The notes under the pieces: generated by a model | What the model saw: the letters and a program-made list of their open reading frames with translations, nothing else | Databases searched by the model: none | Told to the model about the DNA's origin: nothing | Assembly: GCA_032718475.1 (NCBI GenBank) | Contig: JAUCBJ010000382.1 | Span: forward strand, 1-26,210 | Length of the DNA: 26,210 nt | From: Nemertoderma westbladi | Lineage: Eukaryota; Xenacoelomorpha; Nemertodermatida; Nemertodermatidae | Reading direction: 5' to 3' | Translations under genes and position numbers: made by a program | Shown: piece after piece, positions 18,045 through 26,210 of the stretch | How the letters are laid out: each line of letters starts with the position of its first letter | Numbering within the stretch: position 1 is the stretch's first letter

Positions 18045-18195
18045 AACTATATACATACTTGTTGCAAAGTACTTTACAGTGTTCTGATCCTCGTGGCTTT
18101 ATTTTCACACACTCACTAACGTTCGTTCGTGTAACAAAGCCACCCGGACCATCACACTGTAAAGTGCTACTTTACACACAAGTATGTAAATAGTT
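18045..18195. mobile_element. Foldback/MITE-like element, ~56-60-bp imperfect inverted arms
   Basis: Arms 18045-18100 and 18136-18195 are inverted copies. Both begin AACTAT(A/T)TACATACTTG, share CTTTACAGTG, and end with CGTGGCTTT or GGGTGGCTTT, differing by small gaps and substitutions. The spacer is 35 bp. A transcript would fold into one long hairpin. Flanks are AATAA and ATTATT, too AT-rich to call a target duplication. No coding capacity. Confidence 0.8.
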
Positions 18196-18199
18196 ATTA

Positions 18200-19245
18200 T
18201 TTAATATAGTTATGCAATTTTCTGCAGCCCTGCTTTGTGTTTATCTATGTTATCATAATAACCGATGCTTCTAAACTTTGGTATAAATCAGTGAATATAG
18301 TTATGGTGATGTAATGATTTTAAATTATTCTTCGTTAAAGCCCCCTGATCAAAGCAAATGATTAAATCCATTAAAGTTGATCGATAGAAGTGTATCCATC
18401 CACCCAACAGATTATAAAATACTTATCTAAAGAATATTGATACTGTTTTTTTGTGAACGGATTTCATAATGCATAGTTTATTTTAACACATCCTGATTTA
18501 CTTTTGTTATATGGTAGCTGATTGCCGTTGCTGTATTGTACCAAACTCAAAATTACAATAAAAAATCTAACATTACTTTAAAAATTCGTAAGTTTTTCCA
18601 AAAATTTTATAAGCCTGCATAGCATATATCAGTTTTGTAGTTACGAAATCTTGGGATAGGAGTAGCGCCCACCCCTACCCTCGGGTAGCAGCTATCGAAA
18701 GAGGAGCCTTCGGGTCGCCTCCGGCCTCGGCCGACTGTTTGCTTTTTGGTTTGCTTTGTTTTGTAGTAAATTTTCTCAAGACATAACCAGACTGCATGGG
18801 ACACAAGTAGGCTATATTCATATTCACGAGATAGGCATATATGGTACTCTGCAATGTGGCATTAGTACAGGCCTACTGCGAGTATACATTTATGATTTTC
18901 GTTAGGCTGGCGTTCTATTCAAAATCACTAAATTAATACTTAAACCCAGCAGTCCTCCCAGAGATCAGACCTACAGAACAGTTCCATATACAATCAAATA
19001 AAAATGTATTTAAGTACTAAATCAACAGTTTCTAAATTACTTTCAGATTCAAAGTATTTCTTATGAATTTCAAAATTAAACTTTAATACGTGCTTCCAGG
19101 TTTTCTCGACGTATTACATCATCATCGAGTTCCTCCTTTGTAGCTATTAGAAATAATTTAATTACCGGACTATCATATTCTTATTTTCTGGTTGGAACAG
19201 AAAATCTACGAACACGACACGACCATCAGTTCCCGGATCTACATT
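18200..19245. other. AT-rich intergenic stretch, no gene seen
   Basis: Nothing recognisable apart from a GC-rich island at about 18660-18735 with a small hairpin (CTACCC-TC-GGGTAG). The minus-strand frame across it is short and low in information. Confidence 0.5.
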
Positions 19246-19249
19246 AGTT

Positions 19250-19533
19250 AGTAAAAAAGTAAAAGTAAATTTTCTTCGGCCACTAGGCCAGGCATTACGC
19301 ACAAAGTCTGACGACTTATTTCCAGTGCGGTCCCCCCAGAACTTTACTCCCCAGAGGAAACTCCAGTACTCATTTAGCTACCACTTATAAAGGATGCAAG
19401 GCAGAGATGCGCCCTGGTTGGTCCCTTTAAAGCATTCGTGCCGAAACGAATACTGCCCTGGCCCATGTGAGGATCGAACCCACGACCTTCAGGAGATGTG
19501 AATTCAATGCAACCACTACACCAAGGTGGAACC
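19250..19533 (-). mobile_element. tRNA-derived SINE
   Basis: On the minus strand, starting near 19533, there is a tRNA-like head. It has an A box TGGTGTAGTGG (19523-19513) and a B box GGTTCGATCC (19480-19471) within a well-paired T arm (GTGGG/CTCAC). The D-side sequence resembles Glu/Gly-type tRNAs. The anticodon arm pairs poorly and there is no proper acceptor stem closure, so this is not a working tRNA gene. A body of about 200 bp follows, ending in an ACTTTTACTTTTTTAC tail at 19250-19270. Pol III internal promoter, body and short-repeat tail together mark a SINE. Confidence 0.75.
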
Positions 19534-19539
19534 AGTTAG

Positions 19540-20160
19540 AACTCTATCATCACAGATCGCTAGAGAAGCTGATCCTTTAAGTTTACTAAGGCGATGAATT
19601 ATCACAAAATCACGACATTTCAAATTATAGCGGAATCTGAAACATTTATTTCAGGTCAACGATTTATTGTAATGGCTTATATTTCATCCAGTTCTAGAAA
19701 ACCATCAGCTGTAATATTCTCTGTTGCACAACCATTTTTCGCTGTCTCGGGTTAATCCTTTATGAATTTTTTGGTGCATATTTTTTTCATATTTTTCAGC
19801 ATATAGTAGTGATGGTTTCCTTGGAGTTTGAGTGTTACAAGTTATGTGCTTTTGGATGACACCATTATATTTTCAATTTTTAGGATAGCCTTTGAAGGAA
19901 AATCGTCCATTTTAGTAGATTATTGTCGTTAGTTTGGAATGGTGCTCAAATGTCAACAAACAAAATTTTGTTGTTGTTAATAATGGAGGTCAGACTGACA
20001 GAAAGCTATTAGTACTAGTAGTAGCAGAAAATTATATTTCATAATATTTCATATGTTTATTTAGGTTCGATTTTCAACGAGAATGGAAAAATTTCCACCA
20101 CTACTACTTCAAACCTCCATGATGCTACCCGTATTAATAAATTTATAATTTTCTGTAGGG
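19540..20160. other. AT-rich intergenic stretch, no gene seen
   Basis: No reading frame, RNA gene or repeat that I could support between the SINE and the second RT fragment. Confidence 0.5.
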
Positions 20161-20164
20161 TCAA

Positions 20165-20410
20165 CCAGTACGAGTGCCATGATTGAGAAGAACTCAGTTT
20201 CACCATCTGGTGAGAGTATCTGAGCTTCTGTGTCACAATATAATAATCCAATGCCAGCAACAATTACAGTACATCTGGTATTCCATAAGCTCTTAGGATT
20301 TCCAGCATTTTACCTCTATGGATTGAGTCGGATGGTTTCTTGAAGTCCACAAAAGTCAGGACAGCCAGGAGATTCTTTGACTTAATTCCCTCAACCAGTC
20401 TCAAGTGAGC
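20165..20410 (-). pseudogene. Second non-LTR RT fragment (palm motif A region)
   Basis: The minus strand from about 20410 reads LVEGIKSKNLLAVLTFVDF then KKPSDSIHRGKMLEILRAYG. The LTFVDF-K--DS-HR phrase is RT motif A with its catalytic Asp and the following helix of the same type of non-LTR element as at 14.4-15.4 kb. It continues with a frame change into CDTEAQILSPDGETEFF near 20210 and then loses similarity at about 20170, just before the GVLQGDTL motif would come. It is a 240-bp scrap covering a part of the RT that the other fragment lacks. Confidence 0.75.
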
Positions 20411-20501
20411 TTTAGTGTTTAGTGTTTACTATACAGTGTTAATTAAGCATAAGTTGGCTAAGGTTGTTCTCAAACAGAAATCAGTCTACCATATCAGAAT
20501 T

Positions 20502-21114
20502 ATTATATGATGTTAGACAACCACGACTTTAGAGGGATTGTGATATTAATATGAATTTAAATCTCCGAAACCCTTTTATTTTTATAAAATTTATTACTTA
20601 GACTTACCTTTCGGCGGACAAAATGTCCTATATTTTTCTTAATTTATGGGATAGCCTATTCGTGCAATACTTACTGGTACCAATATTCAATATATAATAT
20701 TTCTTTTCCAAACATCAAATTTTGCACATAACAGTTTAATGTGTGAAAAAATAAGTCTTGCAGATGAATATCAAAAATTTGAAATTATGTTCTAGAATTT
20801 TTATGGAAGCAACAGAGATTGTCAGTAGCAGATGCTAGTTTTGACAATAACTGTTGTAGTAACTTGAACCAGTAGTTACCTGTAGTTACTGTATTGTTTG
20901 GTGCAGTTTTCCTTATGGTAGTTGGGTTGGGAGAACTACAATCGATTTGGTATTTCATTTTTTAATAGCCCTTAGTGCCTGATTACTAACAGTGGCCCAA
21001 GTGGCCCTAAATGCTAGGTAGTATCTGAGGGAATAAGACCCCATTTCCTATTTTATTGTTTTCATATTAATATCACAATCCCTCTAAAGTCGTGGTTGTC
21101 TAACATCATATAAT
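20502..21114. mobile_element. Non-autonomous DNA-transposon-like element with perfect 54-bp terminal inverted repeats
   Basis: Positions 20502-20555 and 21061-21114 are exact reverse complements over 54 bp, containing GATGTTAGACAACCACGAC and AGAGGGATTGTGATATTAAT. The outer ends sit in TATA on both sides, consistent with a TA or TATA target duplication. The interior (about 505 bp) has no ORF. Perfect arms imply recent movement or recent arm conversion. A partial relative lies 870 bp downstream. Confidence 0.85.
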
Positions 21115-21426
21115 TATATATTTACAGGGGCATTTTCTGACATTTGCGCAATTTTGTTTAAAAATCTGATCATTTATCTGTACATACCGGTAGGTGCTAA
21201 TTGGGGTTGGTTGCATTCAGTTGGGAATCATGTTTATGCAGTTGGGGCTGATGGTAACATACATTGGGGGTGGGTGGTTTCAACTCTGGGGGGGGGGGGG
21301 GGTACGGTAGGATTTCTAATTTATTGGTCATTGTCTTAATTTAATGGTGCAGTTTTGTTAGGTTAGGGGTGGGGTTCGTGGCACACTGCTGATGAGGAGA
21401 ACCACGAATCCCAGGGTTCAGTGTTC
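21115..21426. other. Spacer between the two related repeats, with a tRNA-like scrap
   Basis: Contains a G15 tract (21288-21302). At 21376-21402 it contains an inverted pair TTCGTGG/CCACGAA followed by GGGTTCAGTGTTCAAATC, which loosely resembles a Pol III B box (GTTCAAATC). Too weak to call a tRNA or SINE. Confidence 0.4.
21288..21302. repeat. G15 homopolymer tract
   Basis: Noncoding run of 15 G preceded by GGGGGTGGGTGG, in the spacer between the two related repeats. Confidence 0.9.
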
Positions 21427-21746
21427 AAATCTCCGAAACCCTTTTATTTTTATAAAATTTAGTTCTTGGCCTTACCTTTCGGCGTACAAAATGTCCTATA
21501 TGTTTCGTAATTTTATGGGATAGCCTATTTCGTGCAATACTTACCGGAACCTGTAGTTACTGTATGGTTTGCTCCAGTTTTCCTTATGGTAGTTGGGTTG
21601 GGAGAACTACAATCGATTTGGTATTTCATTTTTTAATAGGCCTTAGTACCTGAGTACTAACAGTGGCCCAAGTGGCCCTAAATGCTAGGTAGTATCTGAG
21701 GGAATAAGACCCCATTTCCTATTTTATTGTTTTCATATTAATATCA
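21427..21746. repeat. Partial copy of the 20.5-21.1 kb element, lacking the terminal arms
   Basis: From AAATCTCCGAAACCC to ATATTAATATCA it matches 20559-21075 closely. It begins four bases inside the left arm boundary and stops 15 bases into the right arm. It also lacks a block of about 196 bp that the first copy carries at 20682-20877. The flanks differ. Confidence 0.9.
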
Positions 21747-21749
21747 GAA

Positions 21750-24230
21750 TTACTTTACTTTTACTTCAAAATGTTTGAATTAATCATTCAATAAAAATTG
21801 TTGTTCATACAGTAAGCAGATCGTTGGCTATGGTGTAATTGTGTGGGATTACTGATTAATTAAAGAATAGGGTTGGTGCGTGAAAAAATTATTGAGCTAG
21901 AAACAAATGAATAAGGGGTAACAAGGTGCCTTGAATCGAGTGGCGGGGTGTGTTTTTTGTAAAAAGAAGAGAAAACGGTCGAAATATCGAGTTTATTTTG
22001 TTTTGATCAGTAATTTCAATGTCTATGTCATTATAGTCAAATTAAAATTCTCAAATTCAAATACATAAAATACAGTAAATTTATTAATTAAGATTACTCG
22101 AATGTCACTCCCAAATCAGCAGTACTGAATAAAATCGCACGACGTTATAGTCAGCAGCTACAGCTACCGGTACCGACAGTTCGTAGCTACAGTTTTAATC
22201 CTATCTAAGAGAAACCAATAGAAGTTATCGATCCTGTTAGCTAACTCAGACAGACCGGCTCTCAATCTATATTTTTATATAAGAAAAGTCTTCACAATGC
22301 AGGAGCTATCCTCCCCACAATTACTGACATGACAGGGAGTGGGAAATTGTCTAACAATTCTGGAGTTTCTCCCAGCGGGAGATAAGAGAAACAATATATG
22401 AAATATTGTTTTATTAACCGGGAAAATAGTACAGTACAGTATATTAAAGGATACTGTCACCTCTATATATATAAAATAGGGAAACACCCACAGTAAATAG
22501 AACCCATAGGACTGTGTGTTGTACGTAGTGTTCGTGTAAACCAAAAATAAATGAAATCGTTCATTTTAAATCTATTGTTTGTGATACCTGAAGTCTTTGT
22601 ACTATAATTAAATTGAAAGCTGCAAGTCATATTATAAAAGAGAGAGTTAAGTGAAAAGAAAATTTGAAATAAAAAACTCTAAGGAAGCGAAATTTGAAAT
22701 AAAATAAGCCAATCAGGTCAATTAATCTTATCGGGATCCAGAAGACCCAGTGGCATAGCGGTACCTAAGGTTTTGTCTTCCTAGGGCAATTACTAAATAA
22801 TTATAAAAATAAAGCCGACTGAGCCTAAATATTGCAAAAAAGACGATTCTTTAACGCCATTTCCACTACTTGGGTGTTTAGACCATTAGCAGCTCTGGCG
22901 GGGGGATTGTAAAGGATTTCTCGTGCTTTCAGCACGATAAAGCTTCTAAACGGCTTTTTGTATCTCAAAATAATGTCAAGTACTACAACACTTCGTTTAT
23001 TGTTTTGGTTTCTCGGTCGAGATGACTGACTTGAACTAGCTCGCATAAAACACTGTCCTACAACGACTTTTACTTTACGGACGTCCACAATCCTTTCTAG
23101 ATATTACAAAAACACGGTGGTTTATATTTTGCAGATATTATTAATGTCTTCCTTCGGATATAAATAATGTACTGTACGTAACACTATAGAAAAACCGCTG
23201 GGAAGAGGGAAAAAGAGAAACCGGGTGAGCGGTGCTTTTGGTCCGTTAGGATCCAAAGTATGGCCTCGAAAAATAGTACAAAAAATACAATCCAAATAAT
23301 TTTAAAAATATAGAAAATATATTATTTTTGTAGTTTTCTGTGCTAAAATACTTAATCTGAAAATATACGGTCTCAGTCAAAAGAGTCTAAATGGAATTTA
23401 TTCCTTTTGTCTGTTTCAGTCGTAAAATACTCCCCCCTCCCCCACCTCCCGGTAGCTAGCGTCTACTAGCTTTGCTATTAGCTAGCTTACCGTTTCCTTA
23501 CCTATTCCCACCGTAACACTCGATCCCCATTGTCAATATTTTACTACTGTATAACTAAATGAAGTGGTGTTGCCTGTTATAATGTGCAGTAATTTGCTAT
23601 ATTTAAGGCAATCAATTTAACATAATTGAATTAATTGAATTGGGACCGATTCGGCCCCGCATTGTATTTTAGTAATCGTCCAATGAAATCCTACAAAATT
23701 TGGGCTGTAGGTGAAAAAATTATCGATGAACACTTCCAAAGCATAAAAAATGAATTTTCGTAAGCTGGGTATCATAATTTTCACGAAAAATAGAAGTAGT
23801 CTCAGGACCAAATTTCAAAATTTGTGTAATTTTAATAACTAATAGTGTGGCTTTGTTTTCTTGCCCTAGAATGTTTTTCAAGACGCTGATTGATGCAGCT
23901 CATCCCCAGGATGTGGAAAAATGTTCGAAACAAATTATTAAATTTTCATTTTTTTTATTTCGGAAAATAGCCCCATAACACGAAATTAGCCATAGACTTA
24001 ATGTTACACCACCTGGTGATCATCATGAACTCATGATAGTGAGGGCCTAGTAATGCATGCTATTGAATGGATAGGCCCAAACTACAGAGAAGTATATTAC
24101 TTGCCAAGTTTAGTAAGGTTGTGTTTACTCTCAGACTCTATCCCATACAATAAGCAAACATCAGCAGTTGCAGTAGTTTGTAATGTATTACCCCGTCAGC
24201 TGAATAGCTCTTCCCAGTTAATGCTAAGAT
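21750..24230. other. AT-rich intergenic stretch, no supported gene
   Basis: Several short frames occur (for example 23088 to 22825 on the minus strand, 87 codons) but none shows a domain, repeat or coding bias I would defend. It contains the small inverted repeat at 23451. No RNA gene recognised. Confidence 0.5.
23451..23491. repeat. Small inverted repeat GGTAGCTAGC...GCTAGCTTACC
   Basis: Ten- and eleven-base arms with one bulge around a 20-base loop that itself repeats CTAGC words. Confidence 0.6.
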
Positions 24231-24247
24231 ATTATCTGGTGGTGTTC

Positions 24248-24383
24248 GGACACTTCCCCCCCGGACACTTCCCCCCCCCCCCGGACACTTCCCCCCCGGA
24301 CAGTTCCCCCCCGCTCAAGTAGGACACTTCCCCCCCGGACACTTCCCCCCCAGACACTTCCCCCCCGCGGACACTTCCCCCCC
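24248..24383. repeat. Left inverted array, GGACACTTCCCCCC x 8
   Basis: Eight units of 12-20 bp differing mainly in C-run length. Variants are GGACAGTT (unit four) and AGACACTT (unit seven). Spacer CCGCTCAAGTA lies before unit five. Confidence 0.95.
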
Positions 24384-25094
24384 GACTGTTCTTAACTTCG
24401 CACATTCGTATTTTTCATTTTGTAAGGTAAACGGACCGCTTGTATCCAGATAAGTTGTATCCAATTTTCCTTTCGTAGCTCAGAAAGTGATCTTTTGCAT
24501 CCCGATTTTACATTTTATATCCAAGTTTTATTTATGGGTTTTATCAATGCAATTACATCGTATTGTTTGCTAATCTTTAAACAATTAATTATATTAGATG
24601 ACCTATAAATTCCATCCCCGGAATGATATACTGTTTTTATTAACTATAGAATTATAATAATTAATTGTTTTAATTATAGGTATTATTATGTAATAGTCTT
24701 CTTCAAATTGTAGCAGATGGGGATGAATATTATTGTTGCAATCAAAATTATACCTCTCCAGGGTAAAATCGACATGCGTCGACCTGTATTCTGTGTTCAG
24801 CATTACATATTGATATACATATTACTACTATTATACATACTATATAGATATTATACACACTACATATTAAATTTCCTGGTTACTTGCAATATTTTTAATA
24901 GGATTTTGTTGAATTATATAATATTGTAGTAATTTATATATTAAATTGGTTAACATTCAATACAGCTCCTACTTTAGGCTTAGTCAATTTATTATCTGAT
25001 GATACAAACATGAATTAATTATTTCAAAGTGGTCTTAAGTCTTTCACCACGGGCACTCAGGGAAATGCCGGGGTCTGGGGGCGATAACCCCCAA

Positions 25095-25202
25095 GAAAAG
25101 AAGCGGGGGTTTGGGGGCGGCAGCCCCCAAGAAAAGAAGCGGGGGTTTGGGGGCGGTAGCCCCCAACAAAAGAAGCGGGGGTTTGGGGGCGGCAGCCCCC
25201 AA
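25095..25202. repeat. 36-bp tandem array, three units, each a perfect hairpin
   Basis: Units 25095-25130, 25131-25166 and 25167-25202 each contain TTGGGGGCGGCAGCCCCCAA (middle unit GGTA in the loop): 8-bp arms with a 4-base loop. A degenerate partial unit precedes them (about 25060-25094). An A-rich AATTAAAAG repeat follows to about 25245. Both strands are open because the unit is a multiple of three; I do not call a gene. Confidence 0.9.
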
Positions 25203-25376
25203 TTAAAAGAAATTAAAAGAATTAAAGGAATTAAAAGAAAAACAAACAAAATTTGACTATAAAAATGTTTCTTTTATAATTTTGAAAAAACTTGTCTAGA
25301 TACAACTTGTCCTGTAACCATCTTTAACTTTTGTTTATTGCTTTGATGCACCCAGATTAATTTTAACACTTTAACT

Positions 25377-25503
25377 GGGGGGGAAGTGTCCGGGGGGCAA
25401 GTGTCCGGGGGGGAAGTGTCCGGGGGGAAGTGTCCGGGGGGAAGTGTCCTACTTGGGCGGGGGGGAAGTGTCCGGGGGGGAAGTGTCCGGGGGGGAAGTG
25501 TCC
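25377..25503. repeat. Right inverted array, reverse complement of GGACACTTCCCCCC x 8
   Basis: Eight AAGTGTCC-containing units on the plus strand. The CTACTTGGGC spacer is the reverse complement of the left array's spacer, but it lies one unit closer to the outer end. Confidence 0.95.
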
Positions 25504-25518
25504 TAGATCCTATCTGGT

Positions 25519-26210
25519 TAGCGGTACCGTAAACCTGTGGAGAGGCGATCCACACGATAGAAAGCCACCGTTTCCGATCCTCTCTATCAAACCGGCACAT
25601 CTCTAAAACTATCGATTGAACTATTTTAATAAACTCCCAGCGTCCACTACATAACGCCCTTATAGCGTTTTCGTTTAACTCCCCTACTGGAGCTCTTTAC
25701 TGGCTTAGCTGGGAGTCTTTACTGCATTACATAGACAGACTGTATTGGAGCAGATGGCACCGCAATGCCTCTTTTACGACTTATTAAATGAGGGTCTTCA
25801 ATCAATTTCATATAGAGTTTCGCGGTGAGAATCAAATTCTTTATTGTGCAAACATTCAATCAATGGGAAGATCTGCAGCAGCTTGTACTTATATACAAAC
25901 AGCGGCCAAGAAATCGATATTTTCTCGAATATGTATTTTTAATTGGATCTCTAAGCCATGCACATGTTATTAGTGTTAGTTTGTAATATCGTGGCAGATT
26001 GAATAACTCATAACCTTACACATAGATAGACAAACCGTCATGGTTGGAGATATTCTTTCACTAATTAAAACTTAATTCATATTGAAGATAAGTGGAAATT
26101 AGAAATGGATTTAGTACAAAATGTTAAGATTATAGAAGAGCTTAAATTCTCCTTATAATTATTTATTGAATTCTTAATAACTCTCTTATACGATTAAACA
26201 GAAAAATTAA
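25519..26210. other. AT-rich flank, no gene seen
   Basis: Beyond the 8-bp duplication there is no recognisable coding sequence. The 61-codon plus-strand frame at 25788 has no feature supporting translation. Confidence 0.5.

Larger units (their letters stand above)
24241..25510. mobile_element. Foldback-like element with inverted terminal arrays of a 14-bp repeat and 8-bp target duplication
   Basis: TATCTGGT occurs immediately outside both ends (24233-24240 and 25511-25518), which fits an 8-bp target-site duplication. Both ends begin GG, with seven bases between that point and the first GGACACTTCC when read inward (GGTGTTC and GGATCTA). Each end then carries eight units of GGACACTTCCCCCC in opposite orientation, including a shared interrupted spacer (GCTCAAGTA on the left, GCCCAAGTA on the right). 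The interior is AT-rich, with a 36-bp hairpin-forming array near the right end and no transposase. Terminal arms made of tandem repeats recall foldback (FB/Galileo) elements; an 8-bp duplication also fits hAT. Class is inferred. Confidence 0.7.

Noticed and set aside
19465-19533. Functional tRNA gene on the minus strand
   Set aside because: A and B boxes are good, but the anticodon arm is poor, the acceptor stem does not close, and a SINE body and tail follow.
21376-21402. Hammerhead core CTGATGA...CGAA
   Set aside because: Stem II cannot pair in the required register and no stem III or cleavage triplet could be placed.
22740-22800. tRNA-like A box (TGGCATAGCGG)
   Set aside because: No B box at the right distance and no cloverleaf.
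22825-23088. 87-codon minus-strand ORF
   Set aside because: No recognisable domain, no neighbours, and length within chance for this composition.
25019-25256. Repeat-protein ORFs (GGGSPQEKKRGF or GLPPPNPRFFSW)
   Set aside because: Generated by the 36-bp array and open on both strands for the same reason.

Overview
The window looks like nuclear DNA of an invertebrate animal. The evidence is a BEL/Pao-type LTR retrotransposon (a metazoan superfamily), a WD40-CARD gene (CARD is an animal death-fold domain), non-LTR reverse-transcriptase remnants, a tRNA-derived SINE, several inverted-repeat elements, AT-rich noncoding DNA and very many G/C homopolymer tracts. I cannot name the species.

Layout. 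From about 10.75 kb down to 2.26 kb the minus strand carries one decayed BEL/Pao element. Reading 5' to 3' on that strand there is a long extra N-terminal region (coiled coil, Asn-rich stretch, 20-residue repeats, charged region), then gag with zinc knuckles, aspartic protease, reverse transcriptase (RT), RNase H and integrase. Pol is broken by four frameshifts, two premature stops and a changed RT active-site residue. The upstream region changes frame mainly at long G tracts. Downstream of pol (2.1-1.6 kb) is an array of 11 copies of a 13-bp hairpin motif, followed by a further minus-strand ORF (1121-8) that resembles a DEDD (RNase D/WRN-like) 3'-5' exonuclease. No LTR pair was found, so whether this ORF belongs to the element is open.

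From 11.66 to 13.00 kb the plus strand encodes about seven WD40 blades followed directly by a C-terminal CARD, with one frameshift. This is the only likely host protein gene, and its domain order is the reverse of Apaf-1.

From 13 to 26 kb I found no intact gene. The region holds a decayed non-LTR RT (15.4-14.4 kb) and a second RT scrap (20.4-20.2 kb). It also holds diverged 166-bp repeats (15.9-16.3 kb), a 15-bp minisatellite of about 770 bp (17.0-17.7 kb) and a perfect 16-bp-arm hairpin. There is a foldback element at 18.1 kb, a tRNA-derived SINE at 19.5-19.25 kb, a 54-bp perfect-TIR element at 20.5-21.1 kb and a TIR-less partial copy of it at 21.4-21.7 kb. Near the right edge is a 1.27-kb foldback-like element (24,241-25,510) whose inverted ends are arrays of a 14-bp repeat and which is flanked by an 8-bp direct repeat.

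The genes do not form a pathway. The window is a mobile-element-dominated region around one candidate immunity or apoptosis-type gene.
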